Below are positions 44,791-55,167 of a stretch of DNA of 64,000 nucleotides, piece after piece; the stretch's first letter is position 1; the number at the start of each line of letters is the position of its first letter. Under the pieces are notes generated by a model that saw nothing but the letters and a program-made list of their open reading frames with translations, was not told where the DNA came from and searched no databases. The DNA is from Selaginella moellendorffii (lineage: Eukaryota; Streptophyta; Lycopodiopsida; Selaginellales; Selaginellaceae): NCBI RefSeq assembly GCF_000143415.4, contig NW_003314413.1:4832-68831 (forward strand), written 5' to 3'. A program made the position numbers and the translations under genes.

Positions 44791-46647
44791 TCACGCCGGA
44801 GGAGAACCGCTAGCGAGCTCGTGAAGCTGTCCAGTCGAGACGACGCTGCTCCATTCGCGCTGGTCAACGCTACCACCTGATGATCGAAAAAGATCTTTCG
44901 CCTGTTCGCTCCTCCAAGGATCTTGGAAGGTCACACAGGCTCCTAGCAGCGTCGCCCAGGCCAGATCGTTCGGCTCAAACGGCATGCTCGTCACCAGCTC
45001 TTGAGCCTCGAAGAGTCTTCCTCCCCGAGCTAGAACGTCGACCATGCTGGAAAAGAGTTCCACGTTTGGCTGGATGGCATAATCCTCCATCATCGACACG
45101 AAGTAGTCCCGGCCTCTACTGACGAGGCCCGAGCGGCTGCAAGCGGCGAGAAGCATGCTGAAAGTGATGTCGTTCTTTGGGATCCCTTCCACGTCCATGA
45201 GCTCCGCCACCTCGAAAGCTTCCAGACCTCGGCCGTTTTGAGTGTAGCCGGCCACCATCGCGTTCCACGAGACTGCTGTTCGCTGCTCCATCCAGTCGAA
45301 GACTCTCCTGGCGTCGTCCATGCTGCCGCATCTCGCGTACATGGTGACGATGGCGGTCGAGACGATGACGTTGGATCGCTGCAGCTCACTCGGGATTCCC
45401 TCGTGGATGATCCTCCCGCTCGCTATGGATGGAATCAAGGAACAGGCGTCGAGGGCGCTGACGAAAGTTATGAAGTTTGGCTGCTCGCCGTGGAGGTCCA
45501 TTGCTCGGTACAAGGCCACTCCTTCCTTGCCGTGGCCGTTTTGAGCGTAGCCGGCGATCATGGCTGTCCAAGTTATGACGTTCTTCTCGGGCATCTTGTC
45601 AAAGACGAGCCTTGCTTCTCTGGGACTCTTGCATTTTCCGTACATGTCGATGATGCAAGTTCCCAGCACCACCTCGGTCTGAGAGACGTCGTTTCTATCT
45701 TCGATGCTGCTATGGATCAATCTGCCTGTCTCGAGAGCCGCACCCGATCCACAAGCGTCGAGAGCAGCAACGAAAGTCACCTTGCCCAGCTCGACGCCTT
45801 CCAGATCCATCTTGCTGAAGAGAGTGATAGCTTGCGACCAGTGCCCGTTGCTCGAGTAAGCGGAGATCATCGCAGTCCAGGAAACTATGTTGCGCCTAGG
45901 CATTTTCCAGAAGATGAATTCCGCGGCCTTCGCTCGACCACACTTTCCATACATGTTGACAAGGGAGCTTCCCACCACTAAGCTTGAAACGTAACCAGTC
46001 TCCACAGCGCTCTCGTGGATCATTCGGCCTGTTTCCACATCTACCAGGCTCGAGCAGGCATCCAGAACACTGATGAAAGTGAACTCGTCAGGAGCAACAC
46101 CGTCCAAGTCCATCCTTCTGAACAAGCCCAAGGCCTCCTTGAAGTGACCACTTTGAGCATTGGCGGCGATTAGAGTGTTCCACGATACACGGTCCCGGGC
46201 TGGCATCTTCTCGAACAGGTAGCAAGCTTCGTCCATATACCCGGCCTGAGCATACGCTGTCACTATGGAGTTCCAGGAAACGCAGTCCCTCTCCGGCATT
46301 GTGTCAAACATCCTTCTGGCCTGGAAGAGATACCCGTTCTGGGCATAAGCGTTGGTCATGATGTTCCAGGAGTAGACATTGGGGCGGTCGATGCTCTCGA
46401 ACACTTTGCGTGCTTCGACTACGCTGCCACACTTCCCATACATCTCTACGAGGAGATTAAGTAGGAGCCTGTCCCTGTAGTGCTGGCTGCGAGAGATTTG
46501 ATCGTGAACAACCCGGCCTTTTACTAAGTCTTTACTGTCCCTGTACGCCTTGAGAAGTCTCACGTAGTTGTGACTGTCCTCTCTTTTGGATTCATGGCGT
46601 TTGTCGAGAAGGAGCAATCCTTTTTCTTCAGACTGGCGGCAGTCCAT
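44791..46647 (-). CDS. PLS-type pentatricopeptide repeat protein with antisense-derived C-terminus
   Basis: One exon, 618 residues. From about residue 27 on, it is a run of PPR motifs of the P, L and S types: VYSWNIMTNAYAQNGYLFQA, CVSWNSIVTAYAQAGYMDEA, VSWNTLIAANAQSGHFKEAL and so on, with MYGKCG repeats. Such proteins bind single-stranded RNA base by base in plastids or mitochondria, in editing, splicing or stability. The usual E/DYW end is absent. After TSMPFEPNDLAWATLLGACV the protein runs into sequence that is the reverse strand of the PPR pseudogene. At least the last 29 residues (REWSSVVSTGQLHELASGSPPA end) come from there. It starts 27 bp after the reductase stop. An RNA target cannot be predicted here. 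Confidence 0.88.
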   Translation of the reverse strand: MDCRQSEEKGLLLLDKRHESKREDSHNYVRLLKAYRDSKDLVKGRVVHDQISRSQHYRDRLLLNLLVEMYGKCGSVVEARKVFESIDRPNVYSWNIMTNAYAQNGYLFQARRMFDTMPERDCVSWNSIVTAYAQAGYMDEACYLFEKMPARDRVSWNTLIAANAQSGHFKEALGLFRRMDLDGVAPDEFTFISVLDACSSLVDVETGRMIHESAVETGYVSSLVVGSSLVNMYGKCGRAKAAEFIFWKMPRRNIVSWTAMISAYSSNGHWSQAITLFSKMDLEGVELGKVTFVAALDACGSGAALETGRLIHSSIEDRNDVSQTEVVLGTCIIDMYGKCKSPREARLVFDKMPEKNVITWTAMIAGYAQNGHGKEGVALYRAMDLHGEQPNFITFVSALDACSLIPSIASGRIIHEGIPSELQRSNVIVSTAIVTMYARCGSMDDARRVFDWMEQRTAVSWNAMVAGYTQNGRGLEAFEVAELMDVEGIPKNDITFSMLLAACSRSGLVSRGRDYFVSMMEDYAIQPNVELFSSMVDVLARGGRLFEAQELVTSMPFEPNDLAWATLLGACVTFQDPWRSEQAKDLFRSSGGSVDQREWSSVVSTGQLHELASGSPPA

Positions 46648-46674
46648 CTAACCCATTGCGAACTTGATCTCAAT

Positions 46675-48226
46675 CTAAGCTCGTCTATACTCATCACCAC
46701 AATCTCCAATGACGGCCATCAAGTCCTTTCCCCTGCTTATCACTGATCCAATTCTGTCCACGTCGTCCTCATCTAGCTTGAGTTGGAAGATGGCTTCCGA
46801 ATCTTTTAGGTGCTCGGAAATGCCGAGTCGCACACCAACCATGGAGCCTGCAACGCAAGGCTAGTAGCACAAAAGTATCGTAAGAAAAAGGCACCAAACT
46901 TGCACAACCGTTACTTACTTGGTCGAGTATATAGCGCACAGCAACAGTGGAGATTGAAACTCCATGCTTCATAGCAACTTGTTGGCAAGTTTTTAAGAGC
47001 TCTTGGAATAGATCCCAGCCTCCCCAGGCATTCACCATCTAAGCATGAACGAAGTTGAGATACTCGAGAAGTGATAAACATGTATATACCTGTTTGTATT
47101 TTTTTAGAGAAGGTGTATCGAGAGCGGGGCCTGCAAAAGGTATTGAAACGTTTGCGTCGACAAACTTTTCCGAGAGCAGCCCTCCCATGACAGTCCCGTA
47201 TGTGATAAGCTTTACACCACTTTGCTCGCACACATCCTTCATGTGTTTTTGAGGTCTCATGTCCACCAGAGAATGTTGGACCTGGAAATAGATTTGTTTT
47301 AGAGCATCAGCCCAAGTATCTGAGGTTGCTTACCTGATTTGAAACGATCGGGATGTCCTTGTTGACAATTATTTCCAATCGCTTCGTGTCAAAGTTCGTG
47401 AGAGCCAAAGTTTTGATCTTCCCTACAGCTCTCTATCAATATCTTAGAAAGAGCACCTGTAACAAGCGGGTACCTTCTTCTTTGAGATCCGTCAAGTGCT
47501 TGAGCGCATCCAGATAGCCAGGATTCGAGTATTCCCACCTAAGATACAAAACGAGAAGAATTTATAGATCGACAGAAGAGCTGACAAGGTCTACCAGAGA
47601 GACTCTACCAATGAAACTGCAGCATGTCGAGGCATTTGACGTCCATTCGCTTTCGTGAGCGATCGATGCTCGACTCAACAAACTGTCTGGTAATCTTCAC
47701 GGGAGAAGGCACCCATTTGGTCAAGCTGCATGAAAAGGATTCGTAAGCATGCAAGAAAATACAGAATTCTACTTCAGAAATACCCTCTAGCTTGAATCGC
47801 TGCCTCCTCGCCTCGCTCACGCCTCAATCGGTTGATGAAGACGCCATACAGTTCCTCCGCTGGTCCATCTACAGCGACAAGAAATCGATCAAACCATAAA
47901 AAAAAAAAGTAGAAATCAAACTTACAAATATCAGCTAGATCGAAAGTGTTGAGCCCCGCGTCGAAATGTCGAAGCATGGCGTCGACAGCCGCATTGGACT
48001 CGATTCTTCCCCAACCCCCGCTCGTCTGCCACATACCATTCACGACGCGGCAAATCTCCAGCTTGTCCCCAGCTCCACTGCTCACCACAGCTCGCCGTGG
48101 ATCCGCCGCGACACTCGGCTGGGATGAAGACGCCGCCACGGTCACACATCTGCGGCAGTGGAAGCCGTGACGAATCTCGCGCATCGCTCCTCGGCAGGGC
48201 GACATTGGAAGGAGCGCCATCGCCAT
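46675..48226 (-). CDS. Aldo/keto reductase, plastid-type, eight exons
   Basis: Proposed exons: 48226-47926, 47868-47784, 47725-47609, 47538-47474, 47422-47334, 47281-47090, 47038-46919, 46860-46675. Phases agree and give 384 residues. Introns are 51-70 bp. The fold's catalytic tetrad is visible: D96 and Y101 in FDLADIYGPAEELYG, K132 in GLTKW, H167 in LQFHWW. Further marks are ALTNFDTKRLE, VSNQVQHSLVD and ITYGTVMGGLLSEKF, and the cofactor loop GSMVGVRLG near the C-terminus. It most resembles the plant family of Arabidopsis At2g27680-like oxidoreductases (from memory). NADPH-dependent carbonyl reduction is likely; the substrate is unknown. The first 60 or so residues are Arg/Ser/Ala-rich and fit a plastid transit peptide. 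The last acceptor is less certain (46860 keeps the frame, 46847 does not). Confidence 0.9.
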
Positions 48227-48354
48227 GGCCGCCGCGCGGAAGAATGCCCGAGACGGGTATATGCCAATGCCCTGTTTTTAGGGCAATATAGTTTAATCTA
48301 ATTAAAACAATCGAATCGAGATCTTGAAGAACTCTACAGACGAGAGATCTTCAA

Positions 48355-50160
48355 TCACCTGGTAGCGTTCAGCAGCGCGTATGGAGCAGCGTCGTCCCGA
48401 CTCGACAGCTTAACGAGCTCGCTAGCGGTTCTCTCTCGCAGCCTCCGGCGTGAAGTATCGCCATGGAGTCTACACGAGCTGAGGAGCGCCATCCACGGCA
48501 CCGAGTGAGGCTCGAACGGCATGTTGACGATGAGATCCTCGGCTTCCTTGATCCGGCCCGAGCGTCCCAGCAGATCCACCATACAGACGTAGTGCTCCAG
48601 AGCCGGGGTGATGCCGAAGTCGTGGAGCAGCAGCTGGAAGTAGTCGGATCCATCGCCGAGCTTCCCCGAGTGGCTGGAGATGGAGAGAAGGCTGACGAGC
48701 GTGATCTCGTTTGGTCTCACGCCGTGGAGCAGCATCTCTCGGAGGAGCTCCGTGGCTCTTGCTGGGAATCCGTTCCGGGCGTAGGCGGTGATCATGGAAG
48801 TCCACGAGACAACGTCGGTTCTCGCGACTGGGGAGCTCTCGAACGCTTGCCTCGCCAGCTCTAGCCCGCCAGCTTTGCCGTACATGGTGATCACGGCGGT
48901 GGCGAGGACAACGTTGGTGTGGAGCTCCTCCGGCGAGAGCTCCGCGTGGAGGAGCTGTCCCAGAGTGAGATCCGGGACGCTGGAGCAGGCATCGAAGACG
49001 CTGGCGAGCGTGATCTCGTTGGGCTGCATGCCTTCGATCTCCATCACCCGGAAGAACTTGATCGCGTCCTCCCCTCGGTTATTCTGCGCCAAGGCCGAGA
49101 TCATAGCCGACCACGAGACGACGCTCCTCTGGGCGATCCCAGCAAAGACTTCGAGCGCTCGCTCAACCATGGAGCACCGTCCGTACAAGGTGACCAACGC
49201 CGTGCCCAGCACCACGTCCGTGGCCAGGCCCAGATGGGCCACATCGCCGTGGATTGCCGTACCTTCTCCCAGAGCTCCAATCTTGGCGCAAGCGTCGATC
49301 ACCGTGACAAACGCCATATGATCCGCGCGGCATCCACTTTGATCCATCCTGTTGAATGCTCGTATCGCCTCTAGCTCCTGGCCAGCGTCGGCGTACCCGG
49401 CGATCAAACACGTCCATCCCACCAAATTCACGTCGGGCATTTTATCGAAGAAATCCTGTGCCTCCAGCATTTGCCCTGATCGGGCAAATGCCGCTAGCAT
49501 CCCTGTCCAGGTCACAAGATCGCGCTCTGGAGCTCTATCAAAAAGATATTTTGCGCAAGCGAAGCTACTGGTACTGGAGTATGCTGTGATTATCGCGTTC
49601 CAGGAGACTATGTCTCGCACCGGCATCGAATCAAACATTTCCCTTGCTGATCGGAGATCTCCAGTTGCGGCATAGCTCGTGATCATCGCGTTCCAGGACG
49701 AGACTGTCTTCACGGGCATTGAATCGAACATAGCCTTGGCGTCGTCGATCTGGCCGGATTGGGTATAGGCTGCCACCATCGCGGTCCAGGAAACATGGTT
49801 CTTGTGGGGGTTTTGATCAAATACCTCTCGCGCTTTGAGCAAGTGCCCGTTGGAGGTAAATGCGGCAGTCAAGATGTTCCATGAGTAGACGTTCTTGTGC
49901 TGGATTTTTTCAAATGCAGCCATGGCTTCCTTGGGACTGCCACACTTTCCATACATATCGACTAAAAGATTTCCAAGGAAAGTGCTGTGTGCTATGAGAT
50001 GGCTATTACATATATATGCATGAATTTGTCTGCCCAATGCTAAATTCCTTTTTATTGCACATGTTCGCAGTTCTATTGCAAGATCTTCACTGCAAGAAAT
50101 ATGAAAAGGACACTTAATATTCTCATCTAGGTACATAACATTTTTCACTTCCACATGCAT
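48355..50160 (-). CDS. PLS-type pentatricopeptide repeat protein
   Basis: One exon, 601 residues, full of PPR motifs (NVYSWNILTAAFTSNGHLLKA, VSWTAMVAAYTQSGQIDDAK, SWNAMITSYAATGDLRSARE, and later MYGKAGGLELARQAF). The C-terminus has an E-like stretch (NMPFEPHSVPWMALLSSCRL) but no DYW deaminase; it ends LLNATR. It would act on organelle RNA. The first 30 residues (MHVEVKNVMYLDENIKCPFH) are not a typical transit peptide, so an upstream exon or other start is possible. It is the parent of the inverted pseudogene at 42241-44880. It ends 128 bp before the reductase start, on the same strand. Confidence 0.9.
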   Translation of the reverse strand: MHVEVKNVMYLDENIKCPFHISCSEDLAIELRTCAIKRNLALGRQIHAYICNSHLIAHSTFLGNLLVDMYGKCGSPKEAMAAFEKIQHKNVYSWNILTAAFTSNGHLLKAREVFDQNPHKNHVSWTAMVAAYTQSGQIDDAKAMFDSMPVKTVSSWNAMITSYAATGDLRSAREMFDSMPVRDIVSWNAIITAYSSTSSFACAKYLFDRAPERDLVTWTGMLAAFARSGQMLEAQDFFDKMPDVNLVGWTCLIAGYADAGQELEAIRAFNRMDQSGCRADHMAFVTVIDACAKIGALGEGTAIHGDVAHLGLATDVVLGTALVTLYGRCSMVERALEVFAGIAQRSVVSWSAMISALAQNNRGEDAIKFFRVMEIEGMQPNEITLASVFDACSSVPDLTLGQLLHAELSPEELHTNVVLATAVITMYGKAGGLELARQAFESSPVARTDVVSWTSMITAYARNGFPARATELLREMLLHGVRPNEITLVSLLSISSHSGKLGDGSDYFQLLLHDFGITPALEHYVCMVDLLGRSGRIKEAEDLIVNMPFEPHSVPWMALLSSCRLHGDTSRRRLRERTASELVKLSSRDDAAPYALLNATR

Positions 50161-50198
50161 ATATACAAAAAAAATCTAGAAAAGATCAGAGGGCAAAA

Positions 50199-50453
50199 TT
50201 GCCGGATGAACAGAAGGTTAGAGTCTTTCTCTTCCTCTCTCTCTTGTTATTCCATATTTCTTCCTTGCAAACTCAAGCAATTGCCACCACAGTGAATTCC
50301 AGCTGCTGGCCAAGCTCCGCCGATTGGTCCACTCTGAACTCCACCACAGAAATCCCGGTTCCGCTCGTTTCGCGTTACACTAACCCTAGAAATAAAGTTA
50401 CTATTAAACATATATTAATGACCTGTCTTAGAAACATTTTTTGTCCTTTATAG
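50199..50453 (+). pseudogene. 5' fragment resembling a secreted FAD-linked oxidase
   Basis: The frame begins MPDEQKVRVFLFLSLLLFHI, a signal peptide, followed by NSSCWPSSADWSTLNSTTE. A Cys-Trp-Pro-x-x-x-x-Trp-x-x-(L/F)-N opening is typical of FAD-binding (PCMH-type) oxidases. After about 50380 the match ends and AT-rich repeat DNA follows, so the rest of the gene is missing. It starts 39 bp from the PPR start in the opposite direction, which suggests a former divergent gene pair. The family call rests on this short motif only. Confidence 0.4.
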
Positions 50454-50799
50454 TTATAAATAAATTCCAAATGATATACCAATTAATGACTCAACTAATC
50501 CTCTATCCAATGACTTAATATTGAGTAATGTTAACCTTGTTTAAAAGTATGTATTAATTTGTTGTACTGATGCCAAGCAGCAATGCTTTTTTGTTTTTAT
50601 GTTTGTTTGTACTTGTTTATAATTTTGTTATCTGTTGTTGTTTTATTATAATTATTTTGCATTGTAATCAATATTAAAGTTATTCATATGTTTTTATTGC
50701 TTCAATATATCTTACAGGTTTACTATACATGTTTATATAATATATTTAGTTTATAAATTTATTATTTGAGTAATATATTAAAATTGTATATTGGTTATG
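50454..50799. other. AT-rich spacer, no gene seen
   Basis: Poly-T/A-rich DNA without conserved frames. Confidence 0.4.
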
Positions 50800-51170
50800 G
50801 TATTCAATTAGCCCAGAACTTTATCTCATATGCAGGAGCAAATAGTCTAGAATTGAAAACCAAATTAATGGCTACTAAAATCCCACTACACTAATAATAG
50901 TATACATCATTATAATCATATGTAAACTTAAAAAAGCAATTTTATAGACAATTTATTGAGGTTTTATTATAAAAGAAAAGTATTCCACCAAACCATCTAT
51001 CTCTGAATGATAAACAATTGTGAAAATGTGGTGTAATCCAATTGAGACATCAAGATGTAAAATGCCTCAGTCATAAATATAAGAGAATTTGCTTTGGACA
51101 AGAGTTTTGAAACATCAGTTGATGGAGGAAATATATATTAAAAATTGCAGACACTCTAGAAAAAATATTG
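50800..51170 (-). mobile_element. Relic of a gypsy B family element
   Basis: 50810-50935 matches the gypsy B LTR (shared 'attgaaaaccaa', 'tggctactaaaatcccacta'). 50985-51165 matches the integrase region near 37910-38085 ('ccaccaaaccatct', 'gataaacaattgtgaaaatgtgg'). The parts between are deleted. Confidence 0.7.
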
Positions 51171-51214
51171 ATTTTTAAGCTTGTTTTTATCTCTTTCTCT
51201 CTCAACATTTAAAG

Positions 51215-51765
51215 ATGGCCACTGAAGATCTCAAGCTCAGGCAATCCATCTCTAAGCTATCAATGGATAATGTCTTCATCTGGTTTTGAGAAGTGGAATT
51301 CAAGCTTCACAGCAAGGATGGTGGGTTGCTCTGGGATATTGTCAATGCAGATTTGAACAAGCCCTGCCCTCCCCACCACTGGCTGAAGCAGCAGAGGGTG
51401 AGATCAACTCTCACAAGAAGAACTGAAGGTTTTCAAAGTTCACGAGGCACAGGCAAAATCTTTGATCATGCGCTGGCTGGAATAAGGTGATAAGGCAACA
51501 ATTGCTCGCACTGATTCTGTGGTGGAGGCTTGGGACTAGCTCAAGAAACTCTACCTTGAGAAGTCCTTCATCAGCAAAGTTGGACTTTAGGGGAAGTTGA
51601 ACTAGGCCAAGTGTGAGCCACATGAGAGTCTGTCTTAGTTCCTTGAATGCCTCAAGCTTTATTCTTATCAGTTTGCAGGTATGGGCCACCCAGTACCCAC
51701 CAAAACTCTTGCCGAGGTAGCTCTTCTTGGAATGGGTGAGGAATTTGAACAGATTATTCTTCTAT
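51215..51765 (+). pseudogene. Copia-type gag relic
   Basis: The frames, joined across stops, read MATEDLKLRQSISKLSMDN, LLWDIVNADLNKP, then TDSVVEAWD and LKKLYLEKSFISKVGL, and ending EVALLGMGEEFEQIILL. This is the gag polypeptide layout of LTR copia elements (UBN2/PF14223-like, from memory). No pol follows, and stops occur every 20-60 codons. It is a truncated, dead fragment. Confidence 0.75.
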
Positions 51766-54700
51766 GGTGGTTGATATGAGATTGAGTTTATCTTTTATTA
51801 GTTATTCTATTGCCACATATTATTGTTTATATTTGTATTGTGTAATAGAGCCAGTTTTAATTCTTTCTAGCAATAAGTGTATATATGCATATACATAAGA
51901 TGAAACAGACCTAGTTGTGCATATAGGTGATATCAACTTTGAAATTCAATCATTGTACGTGGTGTTAAGTTAAGTTTTGGATCTCATGTTTAGTATGGGT
52001 TTGTTGCAATACAATGTAATTTTGAAACTTTTTCCCTTGTTTTGAACTCTTTCGATTTTCTTTCATTCCTTTTACTTTTTGTTTTACTTTGTTTGTTTGT
52101 TTCTATCTTTACTTCTATCATTTTTGTATTTTCATTACTTTTTATTGTATTTCCTTTTTTGATCTTTATTTCCCTTTTCAGATATCTTAAACAATCTTTG
52201 TATTGTAGCAATTCACTAACTTAAGAAGGAGTATATTAATCTTTTTAACCTTGATATATCACTTGTTGTGTATATTGCAATTCTTCAACTTTGATATGTT
52301 ATTTGCCACTTAGATTGCAATATATCATCCTATTACAATTAAGGATGCTTGTTCAATCAAAATTCTCATTTGGCATCAGTCACTAAAGAAGATTAAAATA
52401 TTATAAATAAACATTAAAAAGACATTAGAAAAGAGCGTTATCCAAAAGTTTTGGAATTATTAAGCTTATGAACCTCATCCTATGATGAAATCAAATGCAA
52501 GTATATAGTTCTACATTGACTATTATCTAATAAATAAGATATATCTTCTCACACTATAGATCTTTCAGATCATTTAAAGCAAAATTGTTAATTAACCGAG
52601 TTGGATTTTACTTTTGGGTAATAATAAATGATAATCACTAAAGAAAATATTTCTAAGCTTACTTTCCGTACACCATTTAGTTCGTATAAGTTCTTGGTTG
52701 AAAAAACCAATAACAAATTTTAACAAACAATTAAAATTTCTAAACACATAGTATTATAGTAACAAATAAATGAAGTCATAAGTATGATGAATAAAGAGAG
52801 GGTCAGTATAAAATAACTTTTCTCTCAATATAAATTATAGATAGCAAAAATTCATCAATTACAATCAATATTTAAACAACTTTTCTCTAAAAATAAATTA
52901 TAAATAGCACAAATTCATCACTTTTTTATTAAACATTATAAAGACCTTATGCTAAATGACTTAGTGAATGTAAAGTACATAAATGAACCTTATTTATTTG
53001 ACAAAAAATATATACCATAATTATAATAGACATTTTGACAAGATTATAAAATAAATCAAAACTACACAATAATTTCTTTAGTCATAAAGAGTTAAGTAGC
53101 TAGCAATTGAAATAAAAGAGTTAATTAGGTCGGCATATAAGACATAGACTATCTTTAAGACTAATTATATCATTAGTTTTATTAAATGAGATAATTGAGA
53201 ATAACTAGAATATATAGATCACATTTAGCAAGATAGTGAATTATCACATTTTTATTAAACTTAAAACTTTACTCTACTTCACAAAAAAAATAAATTGTAT
53301 ATTGTTTGAAAATCTTAGTAACTATCATTCAAGATAAATAATGTCATTTTGAAAAAAATTCTTTTGAACTATAATTTAAAGTAACTATAATTACATATTC
53401 AAACCATCTAGCATATTAAGTGGTCAATCCAAAAAGATAATTATAAAAGCTTATATAATATTATGTATAATATTTTTATCTTAAATATTGAATACTTCAA
53501 TTTTGTATTTAAAGTGTCTCAAAAAAAAATTCAAAAAAATTGATATCAGAAAAATTACAGGGATTTTTGTTTTTATTAAAACAGATATAAGTGAATTTAC
53601 TTATTTAAGTCTATATTTTAAATATATATAAATAAAACCTTTCCAATTTTCAGCAATAATAGAACTGATAGAAGGAGAATGAAAATGAAATAAAATAAAT
53701 AAAATTGTGTTCAACACTTTTAAATTTGAATTGAATTTCTAATTTATAAACTATTAAAACCATAATTAAATTTTGAGTTATTATATATTTTACTTATTCA
53801 ACTTTAAAAAAATAAAAATTTAATTTACCAGGATTTTAATAATAAAACTTTTTTTTAGAAAGGTGACAACCTTGCACATGTCACATCTAATCAGAGTAAA
53901 GACGAAGCCCATGATAGTGCCTGTAAATCCAACCCATGAATAAGAAAGATAAAGAAGTTTTTGAAAAATTAAGAAATTTATTTCAAATTTCATACTTTTT
54001 ATATATATAAATATATAAAATTTAATTGAGTGATAAAGGAAATTTGAGAAAGTAAACCCTGAATTTTCATTTATTCATTTATTCAATTATATATCTGAAA
54101 ATGTATAATGTAATTATTATAGAAACTAAAACTTATATTAGATTTGACATTTTTTATTTGAATAAACCTTTCAACAATAAAATAAATATTATTTTAAAAA
54201 TCAAATTTTACAATAAGAAATTCACTACATTTAAATTATAGATGATTCTAATAAAGAAATAATAAAGTTTTTATTTTACTTATTATTGATAAGAATTTTT
54301 ATTTTTAATATATTATTTAGGTAAAATATAATACAAAAAGGACTATACAAGGAGTATAAATACTATATATAACAATTTGTAAGCTTTTAAATTTTAAAAC
54401 TAATTTAGAATAATTTTGTTTTTAATTTAAAATATTTTATTATTTCCTAAAACTATTTGTAGAAGTGTTAGTTTCATTAGGGTCAGTTCAATTTAATGAA
54501 ATCAAAAATAATGTTTTTTTGTATAGATAGTGAGTTTTATGTATATTTTTTAATAATAAAATTTCTTGAGAAATTGCTAATTCTTTAAAGAAAATTGCCA
54601 TTATAAAAATATTTTTTATCTTTTTATTTTATGATTATAAAAATGTAATATTAGTTTTTGGATACATTTTGTAGTTTAATATAAAGATTCATTTAGACTT

Positions 54701-54984
54701 TTATAAATTTTTATATATTTACTTATCTATTTTATTTTTTATTTTTTATATTTTTAATCTATTACTTTTAAAATTTTAGTAAGCAAAATACTTATGATGT
54801 TTAAGTGAAATTTTTTACCTTCGTATTTAATAAGGATAGTAAGTATAGCCATGGAGGACATATAAGTGTTTTTTTATAAATTCTAATTTTTAAGTTTTAG
54901 ATAGTTAGTTTATTTAATTTTATATTTATATATTTATATATTTATATTTTTATATTTATATATTTATATGCTATTGTAAGTTTT
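51766..54984. other. AT-rich gene-free block
   Basis: About 3.2 kb, very AT-rich, with long A and T runs and no protein-like frame. The 51990-52224 ORFs are Lys- or Phe/Leu-rich by composition only. No terminal repeats or RNA genes were recognised. Confidence 0.6.
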
Positions 54985-55167
54985 TATGAGTGCTCAGGAT
55001 ATAGGAATAGCTATATGAATTTGGGTTTAGGCCCCTGCTTACATACAAAATTGAATGGACTATATTGAGTCCCTAATAAACGTTCAATATACTATAATAC
55101 TATAATTAACATATTACTTAACTGAGGTAATGCATGTATATGCATATATATATTTATAAACTTTACA
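54985..55167 (-). repeat. Left LTR of element C
   Basis: 183 bp, paired with 59243-59488; the right LTR is longer mainly because of a TA microsatellite. Confidence 0.75.

Larger units (their letters stand above)
42241..44880 (+). pseudogene. Inverted, broken duplicate of the PPR gene at 48355-50160
   Basis: The plus strand reads, in order, decayed matches to the minus-strand PPR gene: ITGYAATGDILLAREMFD (parent ITSYAATGDLRSAREMFD), CAKIGALEECMAIHNDVAHL, then IEGMQP, then TNVVLTTAMITTYGKAGGL and the shared C-terminus ASELVKLSSRDDAAPFAL. The copy ends at its TGA (44878-44880). The C-terminal part is the best kept. It has lost about 40 codons between LLHGV and LLGRSG, and has many stops and shifts. 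A hAT element (42641-43632) and another insert (43830-44424) lie inside it. Confidence 0.9.

Noticed and set aside
45238-45981. Plus-strand ORF of 247 codons across the PPR gene
   Set aside because: Antisense shadow of the repetitive PPR coding sequence.
52225-54984. Organelle DNA insertion in the AT-rich block
   Set aside because: The base composition would allow it, but I found no recognisable plastid or mitochondrial gene.
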